DNA of 64,000 nucleotides, from the NCBI GenBank assembly GCA_018660825.1, contig JABJJO010000200.1:1-64000 (forward strand), read 5' to 3'. The stretch is from Planctomycetaceae bacterium. Lineage in GTDB: Bacteria > Planctomycetota > Planctomycetia > Pirellulales > Pirellulaceae. Positions 9,782 to 19,899 of this stretch are shown here, one piece after another. How positions within the stretch are numbered: the stretch's first letter is position 1; each line of letters opens with the position of its first letter. The notes under the pieces were generated by a model. That model saw nothing but the letters and a program-made list of their open reading frames with translations, was not told where the DNA came from and did no database searches. A program made the translations under genes and the position numbers.

Positions 9782-11206
9782 TTATCCCTCGACCATTGTG
9801 GGCCCTTGTTTACGGCTTTGCTTGTACCACTGGTCCCATTGATCGGAACCATCGTCTGGTAATAACCGAGAATCGACGCCCTTTTCAAAGAATGGCATGT
9901 TGCCGGGTGTACGGGCGGGGTTGAGCATGAAATTGACGGTTCCGTCGTTGGCCGTCATCATGCGGCGCCCATCAGGCCAAGTCGTCTCGATCATCCGCCG
10001 GGGGTCGGGCCGCGCCGTAGGTTTTTCAACGCTATATTTCACAACCGCACCCCAATCAATCTCGATTCCAAGCCCTGGTTTGTCCGGCACATCAGCGTAC
10101 CCATTCTTTACCTTGATTGGCTGCTTCAACAAGTCATGTACATACAACTGGTGACAATTCACTGCTGGCCAAGTCGCCGCTTTGCAGACGGCGCCAAAGT
10201 GCAAACTAAAGGCGGCTGTTACCCCAGTGCCCACTAACTGCAACCAAAATCGCATATCAGCTGTTTCCGCTACATGTGCCTGTGTCATCAGCCGAGTTGC
10301 TCCACCACCGATCACAAATCCATCACAAACATCCAGCTTAATAACGTCCTTCGCCGGCGGAGTCCCATAGTGCAACGAAACACCAGCGCGGACTGCTTTC
10401 GTTATCTCCGCATTCCCTAACGCATCCGCCTGAGGAATAGGCGATTCGTAAATATCGATCTGCGGAAACTGATCCATCCACTTCAGAATGGGAATAGCCT
10501 GCTGTGCCGTCAATAACGTCTCGTTAAAATCCATATCGATTTTGAAGTCCTCAGGCATCGCCGCTGCACACGTCGCCGTTTGATCCCACAAATCGTACCA
10601 AGGACGGCCTTTCGTCTTATACGCTTTGTATCCCAAACGTTTTGCTGCTTGACATTCGCTCAACATATCTTTGGTCGGCATGTCGATATTCCACCATGAC
10701 AATGGAGTCGTGTCATACAACTGATTACCTAACAAACGATGCGCCGGAACATCCCCCGCTTTACCCACCGCGTCAAACAACGCCATCTGCAGCGCCGCCC
10801 CGAGATCATCATTCCACATCAATTCCGCAGCATTGCGACCGATCGCATATTTGACATTTTCATCAGACGTGACGCCCCACGAATAATACAACAGACCTTC
10901 GCCCACCCCCTCAACGCCACCAGATAATGTAACTTTCACCAACTCAGCCCAACGCCAATGTGGAATCTCGCGATCCATCGCACGCTGAGGTGCAGCTCTA
11001 AAGGGCAGACGCACCGTTTGTCGTTGGATGTCCACAATCTTCAACTTCGATGGCTGCTTTCCCAAACGGGCCGCGTAGCTTGTCTGGTCAAACACTTCCG
11101 GTAAACTCAGGCCAGCCAACGCAGCAAAGCCTCCCTGCAGAAAACGGCGGCGTTTGATTCCAGTTCGCGGTGTTTTCAGCTTGCTTAAGTTGTTTAGCAT
11201 ATTCAT
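9782..11206 (-). CDS. Tat-exported mandelate racemase/muconate lactonizing enzyme family protein (enolase superfamily)
   Basis: Twin-arginine KRRRFLQGGFAALAGLSLPEVF; AYKTKG (KxK); IDMDFNETL; YESPIPQAD. Confidence 0.85.
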   Translation of the reverse strand: MNMLNNLSKLKTPRTGIKRRRFLQGGFAALAGLSLPEVFDQTSYAARLGKQPSKLKIVDIQRQTVRLPFRAAPQRAMDREIPHWRWAELVKVTLSGGVEGVGEGLLYYSWGVTSDENVKYAIGRNAAELMWNDDLGAALQMALFDAVGKAGDVPAHRLLGNQLYDTTPLSWWNIDMPTKDMLSECQAAKRLGYKAYKTKGRPWYDLWDQTATCAAAMPEDFKIDMDFNETLLTAQQAIPILKWMDQFPQIDIYESPIPQADALGNAEITKAVRAGVSLHYGTPPAKDVIKLDVCDGFVIGGGATRLMTQAHVAETADMRFWLQLVGTGVTAAFSLHFGAVCKAATWPAVNCHQLYVHDLLKQPIKVKNGYADVPDKPGLGIEIDWGAVVKYSVEKPTARPDPRRMIETTWPDGRRMMTANDGTVNFMLNPARTPGNMPFFEKGVDSRLLPDDGSDQWDQWYKQSRKQGPTMVEG

Positions 11207-11232
11207 GTCAGTTTCATTTCAAGTAAAAGTGT

Positions 11233-12075
11233 TTAACGCTCATCAGTTTTGGGATCCGAGATAGCGTCGTACCACTGAGGGTGACGATCAGCAAACCGGT
11301 TGATTTCATGTTTATCCGCCACTCGGACAATATGTTTGTTGCGACTCTTTTCAACATCAATTTCGCCGTATAGAATTTCAAATTTTGCGTGATCGGCAAA
11401 TTGAATGTCATATCCATTGGGCGCGACAATCTTACTTCCCCCAATAAACGCGAATCCACGCTCCACGCCAATACGATCTACCGCCGCATAATAGATCTTG
11501 TTTTCTACAGCGCGCGTATTAATTACATACAGCGGAAAAGTCTCTGACCCTGGCGGCCAGTTAGTCGGAAGCACTACAAGATCCGCACCGCCGAGAGCCA
11601 TCACTCGAGATGACTCAGGAAACGAACCGTCATAGCATATATTCATGCCAACTCGGATATCGCCTAGATCGTGAACTTCGAAAGGGCGATCGCCCGGAGT
11701 CGTAAAACGGTCAATGCCGAGAAACGGCAGATGAATCTTGCGGTATGAACCAATCACTCCAGCGGGGCCTACCAACACACAAGCGTTAAAGAGCTTATCG
11801 TCTATTTTTTCTAGCGCACCATAGACAACAAAACTGTCGGTTTCCTGACACAATTTTTCAAAAAACTGACTGCTCTCGCCAGGAATGGACTCCGCATAGG
11901 GCATTGCTTCTTCGAGGCTATCAAAACAATAGCCGGTAACAGCACATTCGGGAAAAATGGTCAGACGGGCCCCGTGACGCGTCGTTTCACGCAACGCCAT
12001 TTCCATGGCTGCTAGATTGGCAGCTTTGTCCATCAATGCAATATCCATTTGCACACCAGCGATTTTAAAGGTCAT
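11233..12075 (-). CDS. carbon-nitrogen hydrolase (nitrilase superfamily)
   Basis: IFPECAVTGY (Glu), YRKIHLPFLG (Lys), VGMNICYDGSFPESSRVMAL (Cys). Confidence 0.94.
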   Translation of the reverse strand: MTFKIAGVQMDIALMDKAANLAAMEMALRETTRHGARLTIFPECAVTGYCFDSLEEAMPYAESIPGESSQFFEKLCQETDSFVVYGALEKIDDKLFNACVLVGPAGVIGSYRKIHLPFLGIDRFTTPGDRPFEVHDLGDIRVGMNICYDGSFPESSRVMALGGADLVVLPTNWPPGSETFPLYVINTRAVENKIYYAAVDRIGVERGFAFIGGSKIVAPNGYDIQFADHAKFEILYGEIDVEKSRNKHIVRVADKHEINRFADRHPQWYDAISDPKTDER

Positions 12076-12201
12076 GGTAAGCTTTCAATCAGAACAAACA
12101 ATTCAGCAAACATCAACTCTGCAGTCCAATATACAAGAACAATTGTAGCATCTATTGAATTACACCGTGCCGGAGTTGGGGCGCAGACAATGACGCGGCG
12201 T

Positions 12202-13932
12202 TCATGCATCCATGTTCTCAAGCGGCGGCCGCTGACGATGGTAATTGGTCTCAGATTGAAACAACTGGGCGAGCGCCAAAATAGTTGTTTCATCGTACAG
12301 CCGACCAGTCAACTGCACGCTCAGTGGTTGCCGCACACCAGCCCGCTCAACAAAACCACTCGGCATTGCCAGCGCCGGATGCCCCGTCATATTCGTAATC
12401 AAAGCCTCATCACGGCCGCCATCAACAAACACGTCCACCTGCTGCATAACTTGCTGCATTTCATCTTGCAGCTTGCTGCGGATTCGCTGCGCACGCAAAT
12501 ATTCAACCGCTGGCATGAACTCTGCTCGCCGGAACAATCCGGGCCAAGAGTTGAGCCCCTCTTCAACGCCCGCCCGCGTCAGCGGATCGAACTGTGCAGC
12601 CGCCTCGGCAAACAAGATATTGGTTAAAGGCCACGTCGGTAACTTACTAGGCAATTGAATCTCTACCAACTTACAGCCGCGGTCCTTAAACACCTGTAAC
12701 ACTTCACGATCGACCAACTTACGGCCATCATCAACATACCCAACACTAATCCGTTTCAGCGCCACCTTGACCGGCCAATGAAAGGGACGATCCACCGCCG
12801 CTGGATCAAGTCCATCGGCGCCGTGGATGGCTTGAAATACCAACGCACAATCTTCGGCACTACGACAGATCGGCCCCAACTTATCCATACTCCACGACAA
12901 TGACATACACCCCTGTCGACTGACTCGACCAAAGGTTGGGCGTAATCCCGTAACCCCACAACGACGTGACGGTGACATAATACTGCCTAAGGTCTCGCTG
13001 CCCAATGAAAAACCAACGCATCCTGCAGCCGTAGCGCTCGCCGAACCCGCACTGGATCCACTGGAACCTTGTGTCGGATTCCAAGGATTTTTCGTCGGAC
13101 CACCATACCACTTATCACCCATTGCCAATGCACCTAATGCCAACTTGGCAACTAACACAGCGCCCACTTGATCCAGTTTAGCGGCAACCGTCGCTTTATC
13201 ATTCAACATTCGATCTTTGAACTGCGGAGCGCCCCACGTCGTCGGATATTCAGGGTAAGCGATTAAATCCTTGGCTCCCCATGGAATCCCGCGCAAAGGA
13301 TGCCATGCGCCAAGTCGATTCCGCGTGCGATCCACTGCTGTGGCTTGCTTCAGTGCCAATTCCTCCGTCAAATTCACATAAAACTTGAGGGTCGGATTAA
13401 ATTTTTTGAGCCGACGCAAATACATCTGCGTCACTTCCAAACTCGAAATCTGCCCGCTGCGAATTAGCCGTGATTGATCGGCAATTGACATATACGCCAA
13501 GTCGACATCATCGTCGGGCGTTGCCAACTTTTTCCGCGAGTCCGACGGTATATCCAGCGGATGCGGATGCAGGGGTTTGCTACTGGGCTTGACCCGAAAA
13601 GATAACGCGGGCCAAGTATCATAGCCAACATCGACATTTCGCAACGCTTTCAGTTCGCGCATCAGGTTTTGCAGGCCGGCAGCAGTTTCGGCTCGCTGCG
13701 TTTCGCTCAATTCAATACCTGCGATCCATTCAGCCTGAGCAACCATTTCAACGGTCACTGTGCCCGCACCCTCAACCTGCACTGCCAGTGCCTTTTGAAA
13801 TATAACGGTACCCGCTCCAGCAGCGCCTAACCACGTTAATAGCTTTCGACGGTCTACGAGAGTTGTTGTTTCTGCGGACGAATCGGTAGTCAAATCGTCG
13901 TCTTGCGTGCCGAATAATGGTGTCTCGTTCAT
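12202..13932 (-). CDS. amidase signature family protein
   Basis: GIPWGAKDLIA, GGPTKNPWNPTQGSSGSSAGSASATAAGCVGFSLGSETLGSI amidase signature (Lys, cis-Ser, Ser). Confidence 0.95.
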   Translation of the reverse strand: MNETPLFGTQDDDLTTDSSAETTTLVDRRKLLTWLGAAGAGTVIFQKALAVQVEGAGTVTVEMVAQAEWIAGIELSETQRAETAAGLQNLMRELKALRNVDVGYDTWPALSFRVKPSSKPLHPHPLDIPSDSRKKLATPDDDVDLAYMSIADQSRLIRSGQISSLEVTQMYLRRLKKFNPTLKFYVNLTEELALKQATAVDRTRNRLGAWHPLRGIPWGAKDLIAYPEYPTTWGAPQFKDRMLNDKATVAAKLDQVGAVLVAKLALGALAMGDKWYGGPTKNPWNPTQGSSGSSAGSASATAAGCVGFSLGSETLGSIMSPSRRCGVTGLRPTFGRVSRQGCMSLSWSMDKLGPICRSAEDCALVFQAIHGADGLDPAAVDRPFHWPVKVALKRISVGYVDDGRKLVDREVLQVFKDRGCKLVEIQLPSKLPTWPLTNILFAEAAAQFDPLTRAGVEEGLNSWPGLFRRAEFMPAVEYLRAQRIRSKLQDEMQQVMQQVDVFVDGGRDEALITNMTGHPALAMPSGFVERAGVRQPLSVQLTGRLYDETTILALAQLFQSETNYHRQRPPLENMDA

Positions 13933-14072
13933 GAAGGGCTTTCTTAGTCGATTTCCTCAACGCTTAATTATCCAAACAACCTGTATAATCTCCCCGCTAG
14001 TAGGGACTTGTTACCATTTCTCTTACTGTCTGCGACTGCCTAACTTGCAGTAATTGTTTTTTCATTAAATAA

Positions 14073-14102
14073 TTGACCTACAGCTGTTTCTATTACTATA
14101 TT
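14073..14102 (+). promoter_or_regulatory. possible sigma70-like promoter upstream of the multihaem cytochrome gene
   Basis: TTGACC at 14073-14078, 18-nt spacer, TATATT at 14097-14102; visual match only. Confidence 0.3.
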
Positions 14103-14125
14103 ACACCTCGCGTTTAAACCAATAC

Positions 14126-16591
14126 ATGACCCGCAACATTATCAAGACCGCTCGACCATTGTTGCTCACATGCATGACGATCATCGCCATTGGCATTTGG
14201 TTAGGCACGGATTGGTACACGACGTTACCGGCCGATACACCTGCGGAATATGTGGGTACCAGCAGCTGTATTGACTGCCACCAAGATCAGGCAGATTTAT
14301 GGACCGGCTCCCATCACGACCTTGCCATGGATGTGGCCACCGCTGACAAAGTGTTGGGCAACTTTGATAACGCCACTCTCGAGCATTACGGTATCACGTC
14401 GACAATGTTCCGCCGCGACGGTAAGTTCTACATCAACACAGATGGTCTCGACGGGGAAATGACCGATTTTGAGATTGCTTATGTTTTTGGTGTCGCGCCA
14501 CTTCAACAGTACTTGGTCGAATTTGATCGCCTTGAGAATCAACCGGAAAACGAAATCGCACGACTACAAGTATTACGAATCTGCTGGGACACGAAACAGA
14601 ACAAATGGTTCTATCTGGGCCCTCCGGACGTACATGAACGTCTACAACCGAACGACGATTTGCATTGGACCGGTATTGCTCAACGGTGGAACAACATGTG
14701 CGCCGACTGCCACAGCACTAATCTACAAAAGAACTTCGACGCCCAGACAGGACACTATCACACCACTTTCAGCGAAATTGATGTGAGTTGTGAAAGCTGT
14801 CATGGCCCCGGCAGTAAACACGTCACGCTCGCAAGTAATTCGAGCCTTTTTTGGGATCGCGAAATTGGTTATGGCTTACCTGTACTAAAGGGTGCTGACA
14901 AAGCTGAAACCCAAATTCAGACATGTGCCCCTTGTCATTCACGCCGGCGGATTATCCATCCCGACTTTCGCCCTGGCAACTCGTTCCATGACCATTTTGA
15001 CAATGAATCGTTGCGTCCAGAAACATACCACGCCGATGGGCAAATTTCTGATGAGGTCTATGTCTACGGTTCATTTATTCAAAGCAAGATGTACCACAAA
15101 GGCATCCGCTGCACCGATTGCCATGATGCCCACAGTACCAAGATAAAATTCAAAGGCAATCGTCTGTGCACATCGTGTCACTTGAATCAACATCAAGCGA
15201 ACAAGTACGACACACCACAACACCATTTCCACAAGACGGGAAGTACCGGTGCATCGTGCGTTGACTGTCACATGCCAACCACAACATACATGGAAGTCGA
15301 CCCACGGCGTGACCACAGTCTACGTGTGCCTCGCCCCGACCTTAGCCTAACACTTGGCACACCGAACGCCTGCGTTAATTGCCATTTTGACGACGACATC
15401 AATCCGTCTGTCTCACTGAGTGACGAACGCAAAGCCGAATTACACTTGAAGCAATATGCCGATTGGGTCCGGTCGGCAGCGAATGGTGAACAAGATGTAC
15501 GGCAACAACTTCAACGAGTCAATCAATGGGCCCACGAAGCGGTGGAGAAATGGTACCCCGAAAGCGGTCACCGGCGTACGCATTTTGGTCAAACATTATC
15601 TCTAGCGTGGAACCAAGAACCTCTAGCCGCCGACGCCATTATTGAATTACTCGAAACTCCAGAAACTCCAGCGATTGCTCGAGCGGCAGCGTTGGCTTGG
15701 CTCGACCCATCCAGATCTGCAGACAACGCCGACACCGCCATAGCCAACCTGCAAAGTAATGACCCCCAAGTTCGCATCGCGGCCTTAATGACGATGCAAG
15801 GATATCGAGACAACATTCGGGGGCTCAACCCGTTCACCACGTTGGTTAAAAAAGCGATGCCATTGCTAGACGATCCGCTCCGCAGCGTCCGAGTGACTGC
15901 GGTCCAAGTCGTATCCGAAATTCCGCAGGACCTGTGGAAACCGCGACAAAAAACAGCCTTTCGCAGTGCGTTAGGCGAATTAAAGCTAGGACTGCTCGTC
16001 AACAACGATCGTGCCGCAACGCACTTATCGCTGGGCAGTATCTACGAAAATCTCGGCGACGCGAATCTTGCCGAACAGTATTACCGACTTGCGATCCAAG
16101 TTGAACCACAGGCGACAGGCCCTCGAGCAAATCTAGCGGCATTATTCGAACGTCGCATGGAGTCCATGATTGCTCGTGCTCAAAAAAACCCCCAAAGCAT
16201 GACCCCCGAGGATCGTGCGCAAATGGAAAGCTATGCAATCGAAGCACAACAACTTCAGACAGCCGAACTCGCCAATTTCAAAAGGGACGCCGGATACGCT
16301 CCCGATAACGCAATTGTACAATATCGTTATGGCCTCGCTCTTTATCGCAGCGGTTTGATTGCCGAGGCGGTAATTGCACTACAGCATGTCCATCAACTCG
16401 AACCACAAACTCCGCTCTATATGGTCGCCTTAGCACGACTGTTGCAAACGACGGGGCAACTGGAAGAGGCACTTAAAATTGCCCAAAAACTCATCAAAAT
16501 CGAACCTCAGCATCAGGAATTCGTAGAAGAGTTACAGACTCAAATCGAACAACGAAACCCCGCGGCACCTGACCCCGCACCCAACGAATAA
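14126..16591 (+). CDS. multihaem (eight CxxCH) c-type cytochrome with HEAT-like and C-terminal TPR regions
   Basis: CxxCH motifs: CIDCH, CADCH, CESCH, CAPCH, CTDCH, CTSCH, CVDCH, CVNCH; N-terminal TM/signal; TPR-like repeats near the C-terminus. Confidence 0.92.
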   Translation: MTRNIIKTARPLLLTCMTIIAIGIWLGTDWYTTLPADTPAEYVGTSSCIDCHQDQADLWTGSHHDLAMDVATADKVLGNFDNATLEHYGITSTMFRRDGKFYINTDGLDGEMTDFEIAYVFGVAPLQQYLVEFDRLENQPENEIARLQVLRICWDTKQNKWFYLGPPDVHERLQPNDDLHWTGIAQRWNNMCADCHSTNLQKNFDAQTGHYHTTFSEIDVSCESCHGPGSKHVTLASNSSLFWDREIGYGLPVLKGADKAETQIQTCAPCHSRRRIIHPDFRPGNSFHDHFDNESLRPETYHADGQISDEVYVYGSFIQSKMYHKGIRCTDCHDAHSTKIKFKGNRLCTSCHLNQHQANKYDTPQHHFHKTGSTGASCVDCHMPTTTYMEVDPRRDHSLRVPRPDLSLTLGTPNACVNCHFDDDINPSVSLSDERKAELHLKQYADWVRSAANGEQDVRQQLQRVNQWAHEAVEKWYPESGHRRTHFGQTLSLAWNQEPLAADAIIELLETPETPAIARAAALAWLDPSRSADNADTAIANLQSNDPQVRIAALMTMQGYRDNIRGLNPFTTLVKKAMPLLDDPLRSVRVTAVQVVSEIPQDLWKPRQKTAFRSALGELKLGLLVNNDRAATHLSLGSIYENLGDANLAEQYYRLAIQVEPQATGPRANLAALFERRMESMIARAQKNPQSMTPEDRAQMESYAIEAQQLQTAELANFKRDAGYAPDNAIVQYRYGLALYRSGLIAEAVIALQHVHQLEPQTPLYMVALARLLQTTGQLEEALKIAQKLIKIEPQHQEFVEELQTQIEQRNPAAPDPAPNE

Positions 16592-16615
16592 CCCCAGCGG
16601 AAGCACCTATACAAT

Positions 16616-17515
16616 ATGTCAATCAATATTGCCATCGTACCAGTCGCAGGCCAAGGAACGAGCGTGCTACCACTGACGAAAAGTCAACCTAAAGAAATGC
16701 TGGCGGTCGGTCGCAAGCCGGTTGTTCAATACGTCGTGGAAGAATTAGCCCGCAGTGGAATCGAACGTATTCTGTTTATCACATCCAATGGCAAGTCCTC
16801 TATTGAAGCGCATTTCGATATCGATGAGCAATTGATTCAATATTTACGTGAGACGGGTCGCGAACCGAATCTTGCGGAGCTAGATTACGAGCGACAGAAC
16901 ATCGAATTTTTCTACACTCGTCAACGACGACAACTTGGATTGGGGCACGCCGTGTTATGCGCTCAACCGCTGATCGGCGGAGAACCCGCAGTCGTTGCCT
17001 TGGGAGATTCAATTATCCGTGGTGACGGAGGTAGTAATATTGTCGAGCGCATGACCAGCGTTTTTGAATCAGAAAACGCCGATGCAGTGATCGCGATTGA
17101 GGAAGTTGCACCAGACCAAGTCAATCAATATGGGATCGTAACTGTGGCCAATCCGGACAGCGAGTTTCTGACGTTAACCGGTGCTGTCGAGAAACCAGCC
17201 TTGGACAGTACACCAAGCAATCTATCTATAGCGGCTCGGTACGTTTTCAGTTCTACGGTGTACGACGCACTACAACGTGTTGAACCCGATACCAATGGCC
17301 TGATTCAGCTGACCGCTGCCATTGAACTCTTAATTCAAGATGGAGCTAAAGTCATTGGCGTTAAACTCGGCGAGCAAACCCAACGGTATGACATCGGAGG
17401 TTTTGCTAGCTATTTCAAGACTTTTATAGACTTTGCACTAACGGACCCAGAATTTGGCGCTCCGCTGCGACAACACGTGCAATCGATCCTCACCAATAAC
17501 GAATTAGAGGGCTAA
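16616..17515 (+). CDS. UTP--glucose-1-phosphate uridylyltransferase-like nucleotidyltransferase
   Basis: LPLTKSQPKEMLAVGRKPVVQYVVEEL, TSNGKSSIEAHFD, GLGHAVLCAQPLIG: GalU-like. Confidence 0.88.
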   Translation: MSINIAIVPVAGQGTSVLPLTKSQPKEMLAVGRKPVVQYVVEELARSGIERILFITSNGKSSIEAHFDIDEQLIQYLRETGREPNLAELDYERQNIEFFYTRQRRQLGLGHAVLCAQPLIGGEPAVVALGDSIIRGDGGSNIVERMTSVFESENADAVIAIEEVAPDQVNQYGIVTVANPDSEFLTLTGAVEKPALDSTPSNLSIAARYVFSSTVYDALQRVEPDTNGLIQLTAAIELLIQDGAKVIGVKLGEQTQRYDIGGFASYFKTFIDFALTDPEFGAPLRQHVQSILTNNELEG

Positions 17516-17524
17516 GCGGTTTCC

Positions 17525-18520
17525 ATGCAAACGCTCCATCATAATGCGCATGCCCGGGCAGGATTATTAGGTAATCCCTCAGACGGATATCACGGCAAGA
17601 CAATTTCCGTGAGTGTCCCTGCCTTCGCCGCGACAGTCACGTTGTATGAATGGGAGACGTTGGAAATTATTGCATCGCGTGAAGATCGCAGCCGATTCGG
17701 ATCCGTCTTAGAACTAGCCCAAGATGTCGAATTGCACGGTTACTATGGTGGCATTCGCCTAGTTAAAGCAACGATCAAGAAGTTTGTTGAGTTTTGTAAT
17801 GGCAAGCATACATTACATGATCGCAATTTTTCCATCCGTTATAACAGCGATATTCCTCGAGCGGTGGGTTTAGCGGGGTCGAGTGCTATTATCGTCGCAA
17901 CCCTGCGTGCTCTAATGAATTTCTACGAGGTCGGCATTCCCCTAGAAGTTCAACCTTCGCTTGTACTAAGCGTCGAAAAGGACGAGTTGAGTATTCAAGG
18001 CGGGTTGCAAGACCGAGTCATTCAAGTGTACGACGGATTGGTATATATGGATTTTTCCGAGCAAGCGAGCACCAACCAACAGGGTCTTTGTTGTGGCACA
18101 TATGAACGATTGTCCGCGAAAAACTTGCCGCCATTATTTTTGGCATATGATGCCACCGTCGGTGAACCAACCGAAGTGTTCCACAATCGACTCCGCGAAC
18201 GCTTTGCACAAGGAGAATCAAAGGTAGTCAATGCCATGACTCGTTTTGCCGAAATCGCCGCAGAGGGTCGCGGGGTGATACAGGAAAACAACTGGGCGCG
18301 GTTGAACGAACTGATCGACGAAAATTTCGATCTACGCAATTCGATTTGCCAATTACCCACTGCACAAGTTGACATGATTACGCGTGCACGAAAGGTGGGT
18401 GCGAGCGCCAAGTTTGCGGGATCCGGCGGCGCCATCATTGGCATCTACCAAGACGACTCGATGTTCGATCAACTTCAATTAACACTCAATCAAATCGGTT
18501 GCGATATATTGAAAGTGTGA
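17525..18520 (+). CDS. GHMP kinase, glucuronokinase-like
   Basis: ARAGLLGNPSDGYHGKTISVSVPAFAATVTL, GYYGGIRLVKA, PRAVGLAGSSAIIVATLRAL, GLQDRVIQVYDGLVYMDFS, GASAKFAGSGGAIIG. Confidence 0.85.
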   Translation: MQTLHHNAHARAGLLGNPSDGYHGKTISVSVPAFAATVTLYEWETLEIIASREDRSRFGSVLELAQDVELHGYYGGIRLVKATIKKFVEFCNGKHTLHDRNFSIRYNSDIPRAVGLAGSSAIIVATLRALMNFYEVGIPLEVQPSLVLSVEKDELSIQGGLQDRVIQVYDGLVYMDFSEQASTNQQGLCCGTYERLSAKNLPPLFLAYDATVGEPTEVFHNRLRERFAQGESKVVNAMTRFAEIAAEGRGVIQENNWARLNELIDENFDLRNSICQLPTAQVDMITRARKVGASAKFAGSGGAIIGIYQDDSMFDQLQLTLNQIGCDILKV

Positions 18521-18537
18521 AATATTTCTCACCGTCT

Positions 18538-19638
18538 CTACTGGGCAACGTTCATGTAGACTTTCAACGCCTGTTTGTCTTCGACTAATAACCGCATCAA
18601 CTCTTGATAATTCTCTAAACCATCGACCGGATTGGTAAGAATACGTTGAGCGACACCGGGATACATGACTTCGCCTAATGCCAAATCGGCAATCCCCGCC
18701 TCGAAGTGCGTGCGATTTGCGTTAACACTACCCAATAAAAGTTTATTCCCTAGCACCCATTGCATGTTGACTTCATCCGATGGCACTTCACACTGGCGAT
18801 CACCTCCAGTCACACTTGTCCATACCAACACACCGTTGTGTCCAAGATGCCGCATACTGTCAAACGCAACCGCACTAGATCCAGTCGCATCCACGATCAA
18901 ATCTGCCTTGCCAACTTGCCCAACCAATGCTTCCATATCTGTCTCCGTGGTCGACACATAGGTTGCTTCGAAGCCTTCCACAATTTCCGAATTTAGGGTT
19001 CCTTTTGCGGATCTCGCCATCGTGAAAACGTCCAAACCACGAAGCTTGAGAACCAACGTCGATAACAAACCGATCTGCCCAGCACCCATCACAAACGCTC
19101 GCTGCGGTCGCCAGACTTTCATCCGTTGCTGAACTTCATAGGCTTGTCCAATCGCTTTAGCTGCGCAACTCATCGGCTCCATCAATACATGCAAATGACT
19201 CAACCCCACTGGGATCTTGACGACATACTCCTCCGCATCAACAAAATATTCGGTCATGAACCCATGCCGAAGATTAATGCCCCGCTCGTAATACACCTCT
19301 TCGCTAGTCATATCGTACGTACCAATTTGATCGTAGATGGAACCACCCGGGCGACGAACCGTGGCTGTCACCAAATCGCCAACCCGCACGCGGCGCACGT
19401 TCGCACCCACTTCCTCAACAACTCCATAGCACTCGTGACCAATCGTCAAAAAATCGCAGCCTTCCGGAGCGTTGCCATATAATGCGTCGTTTATTTCCTT
19501 GTCGGTTGCGTCCACACCAACCTTTAATACCCGAACCAAAACACCCGTGCCATCCTCAATATCATCAATCTGTGGCTGGGGAAGATCCGTCATGTGAACA
19601 CTATTGGGTGTTCCAGGTTTTACAGCAATCGCTTTCAT
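18538..19638 (-). CDS. glucose 1-dehydrogenase-like medium-chain (zinc-type) dehydrogenase
   Basis: [72 protein letters not shown]. Confidence 0.85.
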   Translation of the reverse strand: MKAIAVKPGTPNSVHMTDLPQPQIDDIEDGTGVLVRVLKVGVDATDKEINDALYGNAPEGCDFLTIGHECYGVVEEVGANVRRVRVGDLVTATVRRPGGSIYDQIGTYDMTSEEVYYERGINLRHGFMTEYFVDAEEYVVKIPVGLSHLHVLMEPMSCAAKAIGQAYEVQQRMKVWRPQRAFVMGAGQIGLLSTLVLKLRGLDVFTMARSAKGTLNSEIVEGFEATYVSTTETDMEALVGQVGKADLIVDATGSSAVAFDSMRHLGHNGVLVWTSVTGGDRQCEVPSDEVNMQWVLGNKLLLGSVNANRTHFEAGIADLALGEVMYPGVAQRILTNPVDGLENYQELMRLLVEDKQALKVYMNVAQ

Positions 19639-19899
19639 TAATCGTTATCTTTCCGTTATATTGAGCCAATTGGTTTTATTATTATCGCCACTCCTATTGT
19701 TATCTGCTTAAGGCAAACATTAAACGGGGAGACCTCGACTTTTTCATTTTTCATTCCTTTTTGGTGGCTAGGGGCAGAGCGAACTCAAACGGGGATCAGA
19801 CAACGCAGTAAAATCCATAAAATATGTTCTAATATCGGTAAACACGTTATCATTGTTAAGATATCAACCCATTTCTAGTCAACTTGGAGTAGCGCTACC

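Noticed and set aside
12049-12627. 192-aa plus-strand ORF antisense to the amidase gene
   Set aside because: Overlaps a well-supported CDS and its upstream region on the opposite strand; composition is not protein-like
15589-16005. 138-aa minus-strand ORF inside the cytochrome gene
   Set aside because: Antisense shadow ORF of the multihaem cytochrome/TPR gene
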